From Candidatus Methylarchaceae archaeon HK02M2 (GTDB taxonomy: Archaea; Thermoproteota; Nitrososphaeria; Nitrososphaerales; JACAEJ01), in the NCBI GenBank assembly GCA_024256165.1, contig JAKLZG010000008.1:1-48133 (forward strand): a stretch of DNA of 48,133 nt, written 5' to 3'. The position numbers were made by a program, and so were the translations under genes. Every line of letters starts with the position of its first letter. Position 1 is the stretch's first letter. The notes beneath the pieces were generated by a model. That model searched no databases, was not told the origin of the DNA, and was given only the letters and a program-made list of their open reading frames with translations. Below are positions 8,808 through 17,350 of this stretch, piece after piece.

Positions 8808-9551
8808 TTCCTTTGCAACGTTTACCGACTCTATAATTGACAATTGCTCAACCCTCTTTTGGCACATTATAGAATCAAATTTCTCAAAAAGATAATTTTG
8901 ATTGTGATTCTTACCTCGCTTTTTATAGATCGTTTTTATTGCAGCACCAACTGTTTTTCCACGGAAAGAAAATAGTAGCTTTATGCATGAGATAGTAGCA
9001 TTATCAATCTTGTCAAGCTTAGGCTTTAATAACAGTATAAAAGAACTGACCTTCGGCTTCGGCTTGAAGGAATCTCTACTGACTTCCTTTAAAGGATTTA
9101 TTTCGAAACATGACCTTGCTATAACTGTAATAGCTTTATAATCATTCGATCCTTGTTTCGAAAGTAATTTTTCAGCAAACTCTTTTTGAACAGTGATTAC
9201 AGCTATATCAAAGTTTTTCTTTATCAACCATTTTATGAATTCACTTGATTTTGAGTATGGAATATTTGAGACTATTTTATCAAAATTCTGTCTCGATTTA
9301 AGAGCATTACCATGGATCAACTTCAGATTCTTTATTTTTTTTAATCTTGACTTGACTTTATTGTAAAGAATCTCATCTATTTCATATGATATCACTTTTT
9401 TAGCCCTATTGCATAAGATCTTAGTTAAGTTCCCATTACCAGAGCCAAACTCAAAAACTATATCTCTGTCAGATATCTTTGCAACCGTGACCATCTCGTT
9501 TAATAGTTTTTCATCTATTAGTGAATGTTGCCCTAACTTTCTCCTCTTCAT
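8784..9551 (-). CDS. rsmA: 16S rRNA (adenine-N6,N6) dimethyltransferase KsgA/Dim1
   Basis: A 255-residue rRNA dimethyltransferase that modifies two adjacent adenines in the 3' hairpin of 16S rRNA late in small-subunit assembly. Signatures are the N-terminal LGQHSLIDEKLL, the SAM motif FEFGSGNGNLTKIL, and the catalytic NIPYSKSSEF. FKPKPKVSSFIL is the conserved downstream motif. Its ATG overlaps the stop of the DUF655 gene by four bases (ATGA), so translation is coupled. It closes the conserved minus-strand series that starts at srp54. Confidence 0.95.
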   Translation of the reverse strand: MKRRKLGQHSLIDEKLLNEMVTVAKISDRDIVFEFGSGNGNLTKILCNRAKKVISYEIDEILYNKVKSRLKKIKNLKLIHGNALKSRQNFDKIVSNIPYSKSSEFIKWLIKKNFDIAVITVQKEFAEKLLSKQGSNDYKAITVIARSCFEINPLKEVSRDSFKPKPKVSSFILLLKPKLDKIDNATISCIKLLFSFRGKTVGAAIKTIYKKRGKNHNQNYLFEKFDSIMCQKRVEQLSIIESVNVAKELVNLRCF

Positions 9552-10102
9552 CTCTTTACAAATATCGTTATGCCTACTTTGCCTGATATTTCTGTAACCA
9601 TACGTTTTGCGATGCGCTTAGCGGGGTCTCTTAACCCAACTCTAGTTTGGATATCATCAAAACTCTCAAAAGGTTTCTTCTCTCTCTCTTTTAAAATCTG
9701 CCTTACAAGTGTCTTTCCTACTCCCGGAATTAGTTCAAGAGCATGGCGCCTTGGCGTCACAGGCTGTAACTCATTAAAATAAGTTACATACTTTTTCTCA
9801 TTATGCCGGACGATTTTTTCACAAACGTTCGTTAGTTCGTTCTTGGCTCCATTTGTCAAATCATTATATTCAAGTTTTCCTAAGACACTGATTACCTTTT
9901 CCCTACCTTCTCTTGAAATGCGAATTCTCTCTCCAATTACAAAATTGACTCTGTTCATAGCCAATATCTCGAGAAGAGTTGACCATTCTCCTCCTATTGC
10001 ATGAAGTAGTGGTCCTTCTCTTCCCTTTATACTAATAGATATGCCACGGGGGATGAAGTCCAAAACATACGCGTACTCTTCGTATCTTTTTGAAGACTTC
10101 AT
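9548..10102 (-). CDS. DUF655 RNA-associated helix-hairpin-helix protein
   Basis: A 184-residue member of the archaeal DUF655 family. The N-terminal half (EYAYVLDFIPRG) is an OB-like domain; the C-terminal half carries a helix-hairpin-helix, ELIPGVGKTLVRQILKER, suggesting nucleic-acid binding. In archaea this gene almost always sits between rpoF and ksgA, as here, which points to a role in RNA or ribosome biogenesis; the exact function is unknown. A gap of about 260 AT-rich bases separates it from rpoF. In that gap I see a TATA-like TTTATAAATATAA just upstream of the start, so it may have its own promoter. Confidence 0.88.
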   Translation of the reverse strand: MKSSKRYEEYAYVLDFIPRGISISIKGREGPLLHAIGGEWSTLLEILAMNRVNFVIGERIRISREGREKVISVLGKLEYNDLTNGAKNELTNVCEKIVRHNEKKYVTYFNELQPVTPRRHALELIPGVGKTLVRQILKEREKKPFESFDDIQTRVGLRDPAKRIAKRMVTEISGKVGITIFVKR

Positions 10103-10360
10103 CTTCGATAACCTTTTTCACTCTTTTTATAAATATAATTGATTCGTTCTCACCAAATCATCAGGATATTCAGTCTTATGTTATTTTTTATAAGGAAAAT
10201 CGTCTATCCATTCAATGACACCTAATCTTCGATAATTTTTTGTAAATAAATTAATGAAATTTTTTATTCGGAACATAGTTAGACGATATTAATAGGTATA
10301 TAATTATTTATGCTTTCCTTTAAGAGATTTCTTTATTGATCTCTAGAATCATGATTTTTC

Positions 10361-10690
10361 TCAAACTTCAGATAAAATCTTCAATATTTTTTTGATAGTA
10401 TCAGTAGGTAAAAGTTTCTTCCAACCAGATGTAAAAACCCTCATTTCTTCAATACTCCCAGGCATTATATTGACCAGTTCCGTTGCTTCCTCATCTGTCA
10501 ATGAGCACTCTTTTACGAGTTTTTCTTTAATCCCTGTTGCTTTTTCAGGTGTAGTTTTTGAGAATTTTGTAACGTAGTCTAACGTCCTTTTCTGTATTTG
10601 ATCAGCTTTTTCGACATCTATCTTTTCTAATATTTCCTTAGCTTCTGGTATGGATATAACGGTTTTTTTACCTTCATTCAATAAAATCAC
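10361..10690 (-). CDS. rpoF: RNA polymerase subunit Rpo4 (RpoF)
   Basis: A 109-residue homologue of eukaryotic Rpb4, which pairs with Rpo7 to form the stalk of archaeal RNA polymerase that contacts nascent RNA. Recognisable features are the N-terminal ISIPEAKEILEKI and the HRDC-like helices ending VNIMPGSIEEMRVF. Size and position directly after rpl21e (14-base gap) are the standard archaeal arrangement. The rpo7 partner is not in the window. Confidence 0.9.
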   Translation of the reverse strand: MILLNEGKKTVISIPEAKEILEKIDVEKADQIQKRTLDYVTKFSKTTPEKATGIKEKLVKECSLTDEEATELVNIMPGSIEEMRVFTSGWKKLLPTDTIKKILKILSEV

Positions 10691-10704
10691 CTAAATCATG
10701 AGTA

Positions 10705-10998
10705 TTAAACTGAGACATTTTCGACATGTGGCTTTACGTGCTCTAATCTTGCGATAACTTTCTTAACCTTTCCACCCATTTGTATAGTTACCACAACTGA
10801 CCTTCTCCTTACCTCTGCTATAGTGCCTACTCTACCTTGATAACGCCTATGGGGCATGCCTTTAACCTGACTTGGATCGATATTTATTACTACTTTATCT
10901 TCGACCTTATATTCGTGTAGAAAAGACATTAAACTCCTTTTTTTCTTCTTAGTCAATAAGCTTCTTGTCTTGCGCCTAAAACCTCTGCTATGTACCAT
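10705..10998 (-). CDS. rpl21e: Large ribosomal subunit protein eL21
   Basis: A 97-residue basic protein with the eL21 features: N-terminal HSRGFRRKTRSLL, central VVINIDPSQVKGMPHRRYQG and the KOW-like GRVGTIAEVRRRSVVVTI. It is a structural component of the 50S subunit, shared by archaea and eukaryotes. It is followed on the same strand by rpoF and preceded by pus10. Length is normal for archaea. Confidence 0.95.
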   Translation of the reverse strand: MVHSRGFRRKTRSLLTKKKKRSLMSFLHEYKVEDKVVINIDPSQVKGMPHRRYQGRVGTIAEVRRRSVVVTIQMGGKVKKVIARLEHVKPHVENVSV

Positions 10999-11092
10999 AT
11001 TACATCTCCATTTTGTCTAATATTAGGTATCCATCTCTATAAGCTTTCCTTGTTTATATAAGTTGTAATCGATTTATCTTCGTTAAGCTTTA

Positions 11093-12280
11093 TCATCTCT
11101 CAACTTGCCTTATAATTTCCAAATTCAATATATCGAAAATATAGCAAACAACTTCTACACCTAAGATTTTAGATATATTTGGCGATATTTCTATTATATC
11201 TCTTTTTAATAAGTTGGAGATCCCAATAAACATCTTTATATTAAGTCCTCCTTCACATTTAAAGGAAATTTTAGCCCTTCTTTTATCTATATTCTCTATA
11301 TCAAAATCAAATATCTTTTTCGTAAAAATCTTTTTCAAGGTTTTAACCTTGACCTCAGTATTCTGTAATGCTTTTTTGAGTATATTGATCTTGCATTCGT
11401 CTACATCCTCTATAAATCTTATATAAGCAGAGACTGTTACGATAAAGCTTGGAGTTTTATTCGGCTTTCTATCTACTACTCGAATCTCTCTAAGAATTAT
11501 ACCTTTATGAAATTCAGGTATACATGATGTATTAAAATGCCGTAATTTAGGTTCACGTATTTCTACATAGAAAGGTCTACCGTTACCTAATACTAAACTC
11601 TCGACGCTCTCACCTCCAATCCATGTGAACTTAGCTTTTTTTGCCTTGAAGTGGTCTATTAACCTTTGAGCAAGTATTTGCTCAATACTCTCCTCCTTCA
11701 GAAAACCTGTATGACTACATATGTTGCATCTCTTTCCAACACACTCTTTACACTTTCTCCTTTTTTGGGATAACCCCCTCACTGTCTTTAAATATCTCCC
11801 ATAAACAAATACTGGTTTAGACGATATTATGACTTTTCCAGATGTAAAGTTCATTAGAATAGTTACATCTGGATTACGAAAATTAACTTCTTTACCAGTC
11901 TTTGAAGCTATTGTCTTTCCTATCTCTTTCGTTATCTTGCCTTTTATAGCTTCTCCGCCTCTCAGCTTGAACTTAGCCCTTAACTCATCCTCATTTTCTA
12001 TGACTTCTCTAGGGAGGGTTGCACCGATAAGGAAGTTATCGAACTCGTAGTCTCCCAATTTCTTGACTATCTTAGATATAACATCTTTTAGAGATTGCAT
12101 TATACCTTGGCAGATAAAGCATCTTTTCTTTCTTGTTAAAACACCTTTAATCATTCTCTTAAGTTTGTCATCTTTTTCTATTAAACTTGGGAACTGCCTT
12201 CCAAGACAATCTCCACATAGTGGATAATTGACAAGTATCAAGTCTGCTAATTCAAATAAGCTCTTTTCAACCACAGTCAC
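11093..12280 (-). CDS. pus10: Pus10-family tRNA pseudouridine synthase with altered active site
   Basis: Archaeal Pus10 makes pseudouridine 54/55 in the T-loop of tRNA. This 395-residue protein has the N-terminal zinc module (CGDC at 22-25, CFIC at 54-57) and THUMP-like region. A second cysteine cluster (Cys177, 180, 185, 188) follows, then the catalytic core with LGNGRPFYVEI. In known Pus10 proteins the catalytic aspartate lies in a GxED motif just before this stretch; here the sequence is GGESVESLVLGNGRPF, with Ser225 (bases 11606-11608) in place of Asp. The rest of the fold looks intact, with no frameshift. It may be inactive as a synthase, use another residue, or act only as an RNA-binding protein. 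It sits between srp54 and rpl21e, its usual context. Confidence 0.87.
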   Translation of the reverse strand: MTVVEKSLFELADLILVNYPLCGDCLGRQFPSLIEKDDKLKRMIKGVLTRKKRCFICQGIMQSLKDVISKIVKKLGDYEFDNFLIGATLPREVIENEDELRAKFKLRGGEAIKGKITKEIGKTIASKTGKEVNFRNPDVTILMNFTSGKVIISSKPVFVYGRYLKTVRGLSQKRRKCKECVGKRCNICSHTGFLKEESIEQILAQRLIDHFKAKKAKFTWIGGESVESLVLGNGRPFYVEIREPKLRHFNTSCIPEFHKGIILREIRVVDRKPNKTPSFIVTVSAYIRFIEDVDECKINILKKALQNTEVKVKTLKKIFTKKIFDFDIENIDKRRAKISFKCEGGLNIKMFIGISNLLKRDIIEISPNISKILGVEVVCYIFDILNLEIIRQVER

Positions 12281-12373
12281 CTCAACACCTTGATGATCAA
12301 TCTTAGACCGAATTAAAGAAATAGAAACTCGTTAGATCAATTTTATAAGATGGATGATTTTATCAGATTTATT

Positions 12374-13696
12374 TTATGTCAGAGCCATCCTTTTCAGCAT
12401 CTGTCTCATTTTTCTTCCTTTAGAAGCCTTGATGATAGCTTTTGTCTGTCTATATTTTGAGAGCATCTCCTTAACTGCTTTTTCACTTGTACCAGAACCT
12501 CTGGCCATCCTTTTGATTCGGGATGAATTTAAAATTTCAGGGTTTTCCCTTTCAGCTTTGGTCATAGAAAGAATTATGTTCTTCCACGTTTTCATTTTTT
12601 CTTCCAACTCCTCTAAGCTTTCAGAAGAAATAGATGATGAAAGTCCAGGGATGAGCTCTAGAACCTTCCTTAAAGAACCCATCTTCTTAACCTGCTCTAA
12701 TTGATAATAGAGATCATCTATAGTCATCTTCCCAGATATTATTCTTTGAACCTTCTTCTCATCAGCTTCTATCTCTAGATCTCTTGCTCTCTCAACAAGG
12801 GCTTTGATATCTCCTAATCCTAAGAGCCTCCCAACAAATCGTGTAGGCGAAAAAGCCTCTAGATCATCTACTCTCTCACCTGTACCTATAAATAGCACTT
12901 TGGCTCCAGTTGTTGCTGCAGCGGTCAGTGCGCCACCTCCCTTAGCAGCACCATCTAACTTCGTTACTATTATCCCTCCAACATTTACAGCTTTGTGAAA
13001 AGCCTTGGATTGAGCATAAGACTGTTGCCCTATGGTACTATCGATGATAAGTAGTGTTAGTGTTGGTTTTACTTTGTTTGAAATATGTCTCATCTCATCT
13101 AAAAGACTTTTTTCTTCTTTGTGCCTGCCAGCTGTATCGACGATTATAACGTTCTTGTTCTCTCTAAAATTTCTTAAACCTTCAATAACAACTTTTATAG
13201 AATCTTTGAACTCCTCATCACCAAAAACTTCAATGCCAACATCTTTTGCATAAGTTCTTAACTGTACAAGAGCTCCAGGGCGAAAAGTATCTGCACATAT
13301 TAATCCTACCTTATATCCTTTCTTACGAAGAAATCTTGCAAGTTTTGCTGCTACTAATGTCTTCCCTGAACCCTGAATTCCCATAAGAAGAATTATATTG
13401 ACCTTTTTTGTTGAAAGGTCAAGTTTGCTCTCAGTACCTAATATATTGACTAACTCATCATATAGAATTTTTATTATATGGTCCTTCCTTGACAAGCCTG
13501 GGGGTGGGCTCTCATGAAGAGCTCTTTTCTCAATCTTTGATGAGAGTTCCAAAACCAGTTTAACGTTTACATCTGCTTGCAATAAAGCCCTTTGTGTATC
13601 TTTCACAAAATCCTTTATCAACTGCTTATCAATCGTGGTCGCTGTCAAAATCCTCTTTATCGCTGCCTGAAGTCCTTCCTTCAGCCTTTCTAACAT
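12374..13696 (-). CDS. srp54: Signal recognition particle protein SRP54
   Basis: A 440-residue GTPase that binds signal sequences and 7S RNA and delivers ribosomes to the membrane. The N-domain helices occupy about 1-90. The G domain has GIQGSGKT (106-113), DTFRPGA, DTAGRHKEE and TKLDGAAKGGGAL. The linker is GERVDDLEAFSPTRFVGRLL. The M domain (from about 330) carries the methionine-rich signal pocket and ends in RMARGSGTSEKAVKEML, the RNA-binding helix. It is full length and first in the minus-strand series with pus10, rpl21e, rpoF, DUF655 and ksgA, linking protein export and ribosome biogenesis. Confidence 0.97.
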   Translation of the reverse strand: MLERLKEGLQAAIKRILTATTIDKQLIKDFVKDTQRALLQADVNVKLVLELSSKIEKRALHESPPPGLSRKDHIIKILYDELVNILGTESKLDLSTKKVNIILLMGIQGSGKTLVAAKLARFLRKKGYKVGLICADTFRPGALVQLRTYAKDVGIEVFGDEEFKDSIKVVIEGLRNFRENKNVIIVDTAGRHKEEKSLLDEMRHISNKVKPTLTLLIIDSTIGQQSYAQSKAFHKAVNVGGIIVTKLDGAAKGGGALTAAATTGAKVLFIGTGERVDDLEAFSPTRFVGRLLGLGDIKALVERARDLEIEADEKKVQRIISGKMTIDDLYYQLEQVKKMGSLRKVLELIPGLSSSISSESLEELEEKMKTWKNIILSMTKAERENPEILNSSRIKRMARGSGTSEKAVKEMLSKYRQTKAIIKASKGRKMRQMLKRMALT

Positions 13697-13766
13697 GTTC
13701 TCATCTAACTCTACTCTTATTTATTCATAATAAAAGCCTTTAATAAATAACTTATTTCCAAAGAAC

Positions 13767-14540
13767 TCATCTTACTTTATCTTCCAATACTATTTTTTCA
13801 ATCTCTAAAGAGCCTCTATCCTTCTCCCAGGTTTTAACCACATTTACAGGTCTCAATCTTTTCTTATAAAGTGGTGCATCTAATACAAAAGACTCTAAAT
13901 CTCCACCTTCACCTGAAGGGTTAAAATGATACTTCTCTGACAGCTTCAGCAACTCACTTATACTCTTCTCTGTTAAACGCTTTCCTAACCACTCTTTACC
14001 TAATCCATAGGCTGCGACAGCTACTATAATCGCATCAATCTTCATTAAGATTATTTCTGTTAGAACTTCATGAGGTTCCATGCCCCATAGTGGTGTGTAA
14101 TGTCCCATATTTGCAGATTTTGTAATTCGATCGAATTTTTTCCTTTGGTAGTTTGATGCTATCTCTCCACTGATTAATACTTCAGCATCTAATTGCAATA
14201 ATGTCTTTTCTAAAGCTCTTTCCTCCTCTTCTTTTTTAGCTTCAACTCCATACCATTTTATTCCAATACTCTTTGCTATCTTTTCCACATGTATGACATT
14301 GTAGGTGTGGTATAACATACTCTCAGGATCTTCTGGCAATATAGTTATGATCCCATTTATATTAAATCCTAACTCATATGCTCTATGAAGCGCTAAAATG
14401 GAATCCTTCCCTCCTGAAGATAAAATTAAAGTTTTAACCCGCCTTGAATGAATAGAGCTATTTGAATTTTTTTTCAATTTAGACAAAATTAAATCTGATA
14501 TTTTAAAAGAAGACCTATCATAACTCATAATCCTCATCAC
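13767..14540 (-). CDS. Diphthine-ammonia ligase-like ATP pyrophosphatase (Dph6 family)
   Basis: A 257-residue PP-loop ATPase of the Dph6/MJ0570 group, which amidates diphthine on elongation factor 2. The PP-loop is SSGGKDSILALHRAYELG (41-58); downstream family motifs are VLISGEI, YTPLWGM and GEGGDLESFVLDAPLY. An unusual basic extension of about 35 residues precedes the PP-loop; the family normally starts just before it. The frame offers no later ATG before the PP-loop, so the extension may be real or the start may be a rare codon. It is divergent from the aIF5A gene, so two translation-factor functions share an intergenic region. Confidence 0.87.
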   Translation of the reverse strand: MMRIMSYDRSSFKISDLILSKLKKNSNSSIHSRRVKTLILSSGGKDSILALHRAYELGFNINGIITILPEDPESMLYHTYNVIHVEKIAKSIGIKWYGVEAKKEEEERALEKTLLQLDAEVLISGEIASNYQRKKFDRITKSANMGHYTPLWGMEPHEVLTEIILMKIDAIIVAVAAYGLGKEWLGKRLTEKSISELLKLSEKYHFNPSGEGGDLESFVLDAPLYKKRLRPVNVVKTWEKDRGSLEIEKIVLEDKVR

Positions 14541-14685
14541 TGTTCAGATATACATCCATATCATCTAGGTCAGATACTTCATTCCTGAAACTGCTAAAAA
14601 ACTTTTAGGATTGATATTTATCATTCATATTTTTCTAATTTTTTATACTTTAAGCCTAATCTACTTTAATTGCAGTATTTTATTT

Positions 14686-14693
14686 ATATATCC
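14686..14693 (+). promoter_or_regulatory. TATA-like box of the aIF5A gene
   Basis: TTTATATA lies about 24 bases before the ATG at 14710 and within a long AT run. This spacing is right for a leaderless or near-leaderless archaeal transcript and supports placing the start near 14710 rather than at the upstream in-frame codon. Confidence 0.5.
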
Positions 14694-14709
14694 CTTTTTG
14701 ATTGTAAGA

Positions 14710-15120
14710 ATGTGGGTGTTAAAACTGAGCAAGCCAGTAAACCTAGGTAGTTTGAAGATAGGTTCCTATATAATAATTGATGACGAAGCTTGCAGGATAG
14801 TTTCATATGACAAGTCAAAGCCAGGTAAGCATGGATCTGCAAAGGCGAGAGTTGTAGCGATGGGGCTCTTCGATAACGCGAAGAGGAGCATGGTGGCACC
14901 TGTTTCTAGTATGGTACAAGTTCCAATCGTAGAGAAAAGGAGCGGCCAAGTAATCGCTATTTTAGAAGATAAAATTCAAGTTATGGATCTTGAAACATTT
15001 GAGGTCTTTGAGTCTCCTAAAACTGATGAGCTTAATTTAAAAGACACGATATCTTCAGGAATAGAGGTAGAGTATTGGAAAGTCTTGGGGAAAAGGAAGA
15101 TCATGCGCACGAAAGGCTAA
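14710..15120 (+). CDS. eif5A: Translation initiation factor aIF5A
   Basis: A roughly 136-residue factor that binds the ribosomal E site and rescues stalled peptide bond formation. The SH3-like N-domain contains the hypusination loop KSKPGKHGSAKARVV with the target lysine at about residue 40. The C-terminal OB domain begins at VPIVEKRSGQVIAI. The frame is open upstream to 14611, but that extension is hydrophobic and unlike the family, so I start at ATG 14710 (MWVLKLSKPVNLG) or GTG 14716. A TATA-like box lies just upstream. The Dph6-like gene is divergent. Confidence 0.93.
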   Translation: MWVLKLSKPVNLGSLKIGSYIIIDDEACRIVSYDKSKPGKHGSAKARVVAMGLFDNAKRSMVAPVSSMVQVPIVEKRSGQVIAILEDKIQVMDLETFEVFESPKTDELNLKDTISSGIEVEYWKVLGKRKIMRTKG

Positions 15121-15192
15121 AGATTATCTTTCTATGATGATTTAAGAAAACTCTTAAAAGCCTCAGAAAACCTCAATTTAAAGGCAATTTAG

Positions 15193-16557
15193 ATGGCTCG
15201 TCTTGAAAGTTATGATGTAATCATCTTGGGTGCAGGTCCAGCAGGAATCTTCGCTGCCATAGAACTTTGTAATAAATCAGATTTACAAGTTCTTATCTTA
15301 GAAAAAGGAAAGGATATATCAAAACGTATTCGAACTAAAGATTCTATCCTTTGCGGCTGGGGTGGAGCAGGTGCATTTAGTGATGGTAAACTGACGTTCT
15401 CCACAGAAACTGGAGGATGGCTGAAGGACTATGTAGGTAAGAAGATGTTGAAAAAGTTGATGCAAGAAGTTGACGAGACCTACTTAAGGTTTAACGCTCC
15501 GAACACGATCTATGGTGATGACGATGATGCTATCGCTGAGATATCAAGAAAGGCAGCAAAGGTTGAATTGAGACTAATCCCAAGTCGTATAAGGCATCTC
15601 GGAACCGATCTATGCACCCAACTGCTAAAAAAGATGAGGCAAGAGATAGATGGTAAAGCAGAAGTTATTTTTGAAAAACCTGTTAGCAATCTCCTTGTTC
15701 AAGGCGATAAAGTAAAGGGTGTAAGAACTGATGATGGAGAAGAGATTTTAGCAAAGTATGTATTAGTTGCCCCTGGCAGAGGAGGGGCAGATTGGCTGAG
15801 GCGTGAAGCCTTTAGGCTTGGTTTAAGAACGACCAACAATCCAGTCGATATAGGTTTAAGAATTGAAGTGCCAGCGGCTGTGATGAACAATTTAACAGAT
15901 GTATTATATGAACCGAAGTTCGTTTATTATTCTAAATCTTTTGACGATAAAGTTCGGACTTTTTGTGTTTGTCCTCAAGGATTTGTGGTAACTGAGCGGC
16001 TGGATGATATAATAACTGTAAACGGTCATAGTTATAAAAGTAAAAAGTCTGAAAATACGAACTTTGCAATTCTTGCAAGTACATCATTTACAGAGCCCTT
16101 TAAGGAGCCTGTAGCCTATGGAAAGTATGTGGCAAAACTTGCAAACTTACTAGTTGGTGGCGTTATAGTACAAAGGCTAGGTGACCTCGAGGTTGGCAGG
16201 AGGTCTACGTTAGAAAGGTTGAATAGAAGTATTGTAAAGCCTACCCTTAAAGATATCAATCCAGGGGATTTGAGCTTTGCTTTGCCAGGGCGGTATCTGA
16301 GTGATGTAAAAGAGATGTTAAGTGCTCTTGATAAAATCTCCCCGGGTATATATTCGAGACATACCCTTCTCTATGGAGTAGAAGTAAAGTTTTACTCTTC
16401 AAGGTTAGAGCTTAATAGAGTTCTTGAGACAAAGATTAGAAATCTATTCACTGCTGGAGATGGTGCAGGCATTACACGAGGTCTTGTGCAATCATCTACT
16501 TCTGGTCTCATAGTTGCTAAGGAAATACTAAAAAGGACCAGCAATATCTCAATATAA
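15193..16557 (+). CDS. FAD-dependent dehydrogenase, COG2509 family
   Basis: A 454-residue flavoprotein. The N-terminal Rossmann fold is complete: VIILGAGPAGIFAAIEL for the ADP moiety, then an acidic LILEKG strand end. The family motif CGWGGAGAFSDGKL follows, and the C-terminal FAD motif is NLFTAGDGAGITRGLVQSS. This matches COG2509, uncharacterised FAD-dependent dehydrogenases found in archaea and bacteria. Substrate is unknown. The protein has no membrane segment. It is followed by a long perfect inverted repeat and a helix-turn-helix gene. Confidence 0.88.
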   Translation: MARLESYDVIILGAGPAGIFAAIELCNKSDLQVLILEKGKDISKRIRTKDSILCGWGGAGAFSDGKLTFSTETGGWLKDYVGKKMLKKLMQEVDETYLRFNAPNTIYGDDDDAIAEISRKAAKVELRLIPSRIRHLGTDLCTQLLKKMRQEIDGKAEVIFEKPVSNLLVQGDKVKGVRTDDGEEILAKYVLVAPGRGGADWLRREAFRLGLRTTNNPVDIGLRIEVPAAVMNNLTDVLYEPKFVYYSKSFDDKVRTFCVCPQGFVVTERLDDIITVNGHSYKSKKSENTNFAILASTSFTEPFKEPVAYGKYVAKLANLLVGGVIVQRLGDLEVGRRSTLERLNRSIVKPTLKDINPGDLSFALPGRYLSDVKEMLSALDKISPGIYSRHTLLYGVEVKFYSSRLELNRVLETKIRNLFTAGDGAGITRGLVQSSTSGLIVAKEILKRTSNISI

Positions 16558-16569
16558 TATATTCTAAAA

Positions 16570-16605
16570 AACTTACTATTTAATCGCAAAATTAAATAGT
16601 AAGTT
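16570..16605. promoter_or_regulatory. Perfect 15-bp inverted repeat upstream of a helix-turn-helix gene
   Basis: Arms AACTTACTATTTAAT (16570-16584) and ATTAAATAGTAAGTT (16591-16605) are exact reverse complements separated by CGCAAA. The repeat lies 12 bases after the flavoprotein stop and 28 bases before the ATG of the DUF4443-like regulator, overlapping the expected BRE/TATA region. It could be an autoregulatory operator, a terminator hairpin, or both. Confidence 0.6.
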
Positions 16606-16633
16606 AAAGAAATTGATGAAATAGTTTAAGAAG

Positions 16634-17287
16634 ATGAGATTTTTAGAGATAATTGATGCAATCACAAAAAAGGTAGCACCAGGTTTACATCCTTCTTTCA
16701 CACCTGTTCATGTATTTACTATTATAAAAATAGTCGGATCTAAAGGACCCATAGGCAGAGCAAAATTATCGCTTATTCTACAATTAGGAGAGGGTACGAC
16801 CCGTACTTTGATAAAGCGTTTGCAGAGAGAAGGTATGATCGAATCTACAAAGCTCGGTTGTATACTCACCGATTTTGGCAAGGAAATTTTTTGGGACCTA
16901 AACTCAAGAATCTCAGAGGTTTTAGAGCTTCCTCCATCTTCTTACTCAGTGAGTCGATTTAATATTGCAATCTTAGTTAAAGGTACTGCGAAGATCGTAG
17001 AACAGGGTGTAGAACAGAGGGATGCTGCACTTAAGGCAGGTGCTTCAGGGGCTACAACATTGATATACACTAAAAATAAGTTGATAATGCCTGGACTAAA
17101 GAAAAGTTTCTCTGAACATTCGCCTGAAATTCATAACATATTGATTTCAAAACTAAAACCAGATGATGGTGACTCGATAGTGATTGGAAGCGCAGATGAT
17201 AGAAAAATTGCAGAGTTCGGTGCAAAGGCAGCAGCTTTAGAGACATTAAGAAAACTTCCCGATGATAATATTTATCCTAATTCTTAA
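16634..17287 (+). CDS. Winged-helix protein with DUF4443-like C-terminal domain
   Basis: A 217-residue protein. Residues about 25-85 form a winged helix (IGRAKLSLILQLGEGTTRTL, then a wing ending STKLGCILTDFGKE). The second half is a small alpha/beta domain with AALKAGASGATTLIYTK and GDSIVIGSADDRKIAEFGAK, matching what I know of the archaeal DUF4443 domain. The layout suggests a transcription regulator that senses a small ligand. The long inverted repeat just upstream is a natural candidate for its own operator. Target genes are unknown. Confidence 0.72.
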   Translation: MRFLEIIDAITKKVAPGLHPSFTPVHVFTIIKIVGSKGPIGRAKLSLILQLGEGTTRTLIKRLQREGMIESTKLGCILTDFGKEIFWDLNSRISEVLELPPSSYSVSRFNIAILVKGTAKIVEQGVEQRDAALKAGASGATTLIYTKNKLIMPGLKKSFSEHSPEIHNILISKLKPDDGDSIVIGSADDRKIAEFGAKAAALETLRKLPDDNIYPNS

Positions 17288-17350
17288 CTAGCTATACTAC
17301 TTAATTGTATTTCCGAACAAATGATAGATCATAATTAAATACAGTTTGAA

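Noticed and set aside
10323-10344. AGAGAT/ATCTCT hairpin after rpoF
   Set aside because: Six-bp stem with a ten-base loop and no T run on the minus strand; too weak to call a terminator.
10103-10360. Possible small RNA in the rpoF-DUF655 gap (a TGATGA and CTGA pair)
   Set aside because: The boxes are in the wrong order and spacing for a C/D RNA; no conserved structure seen.
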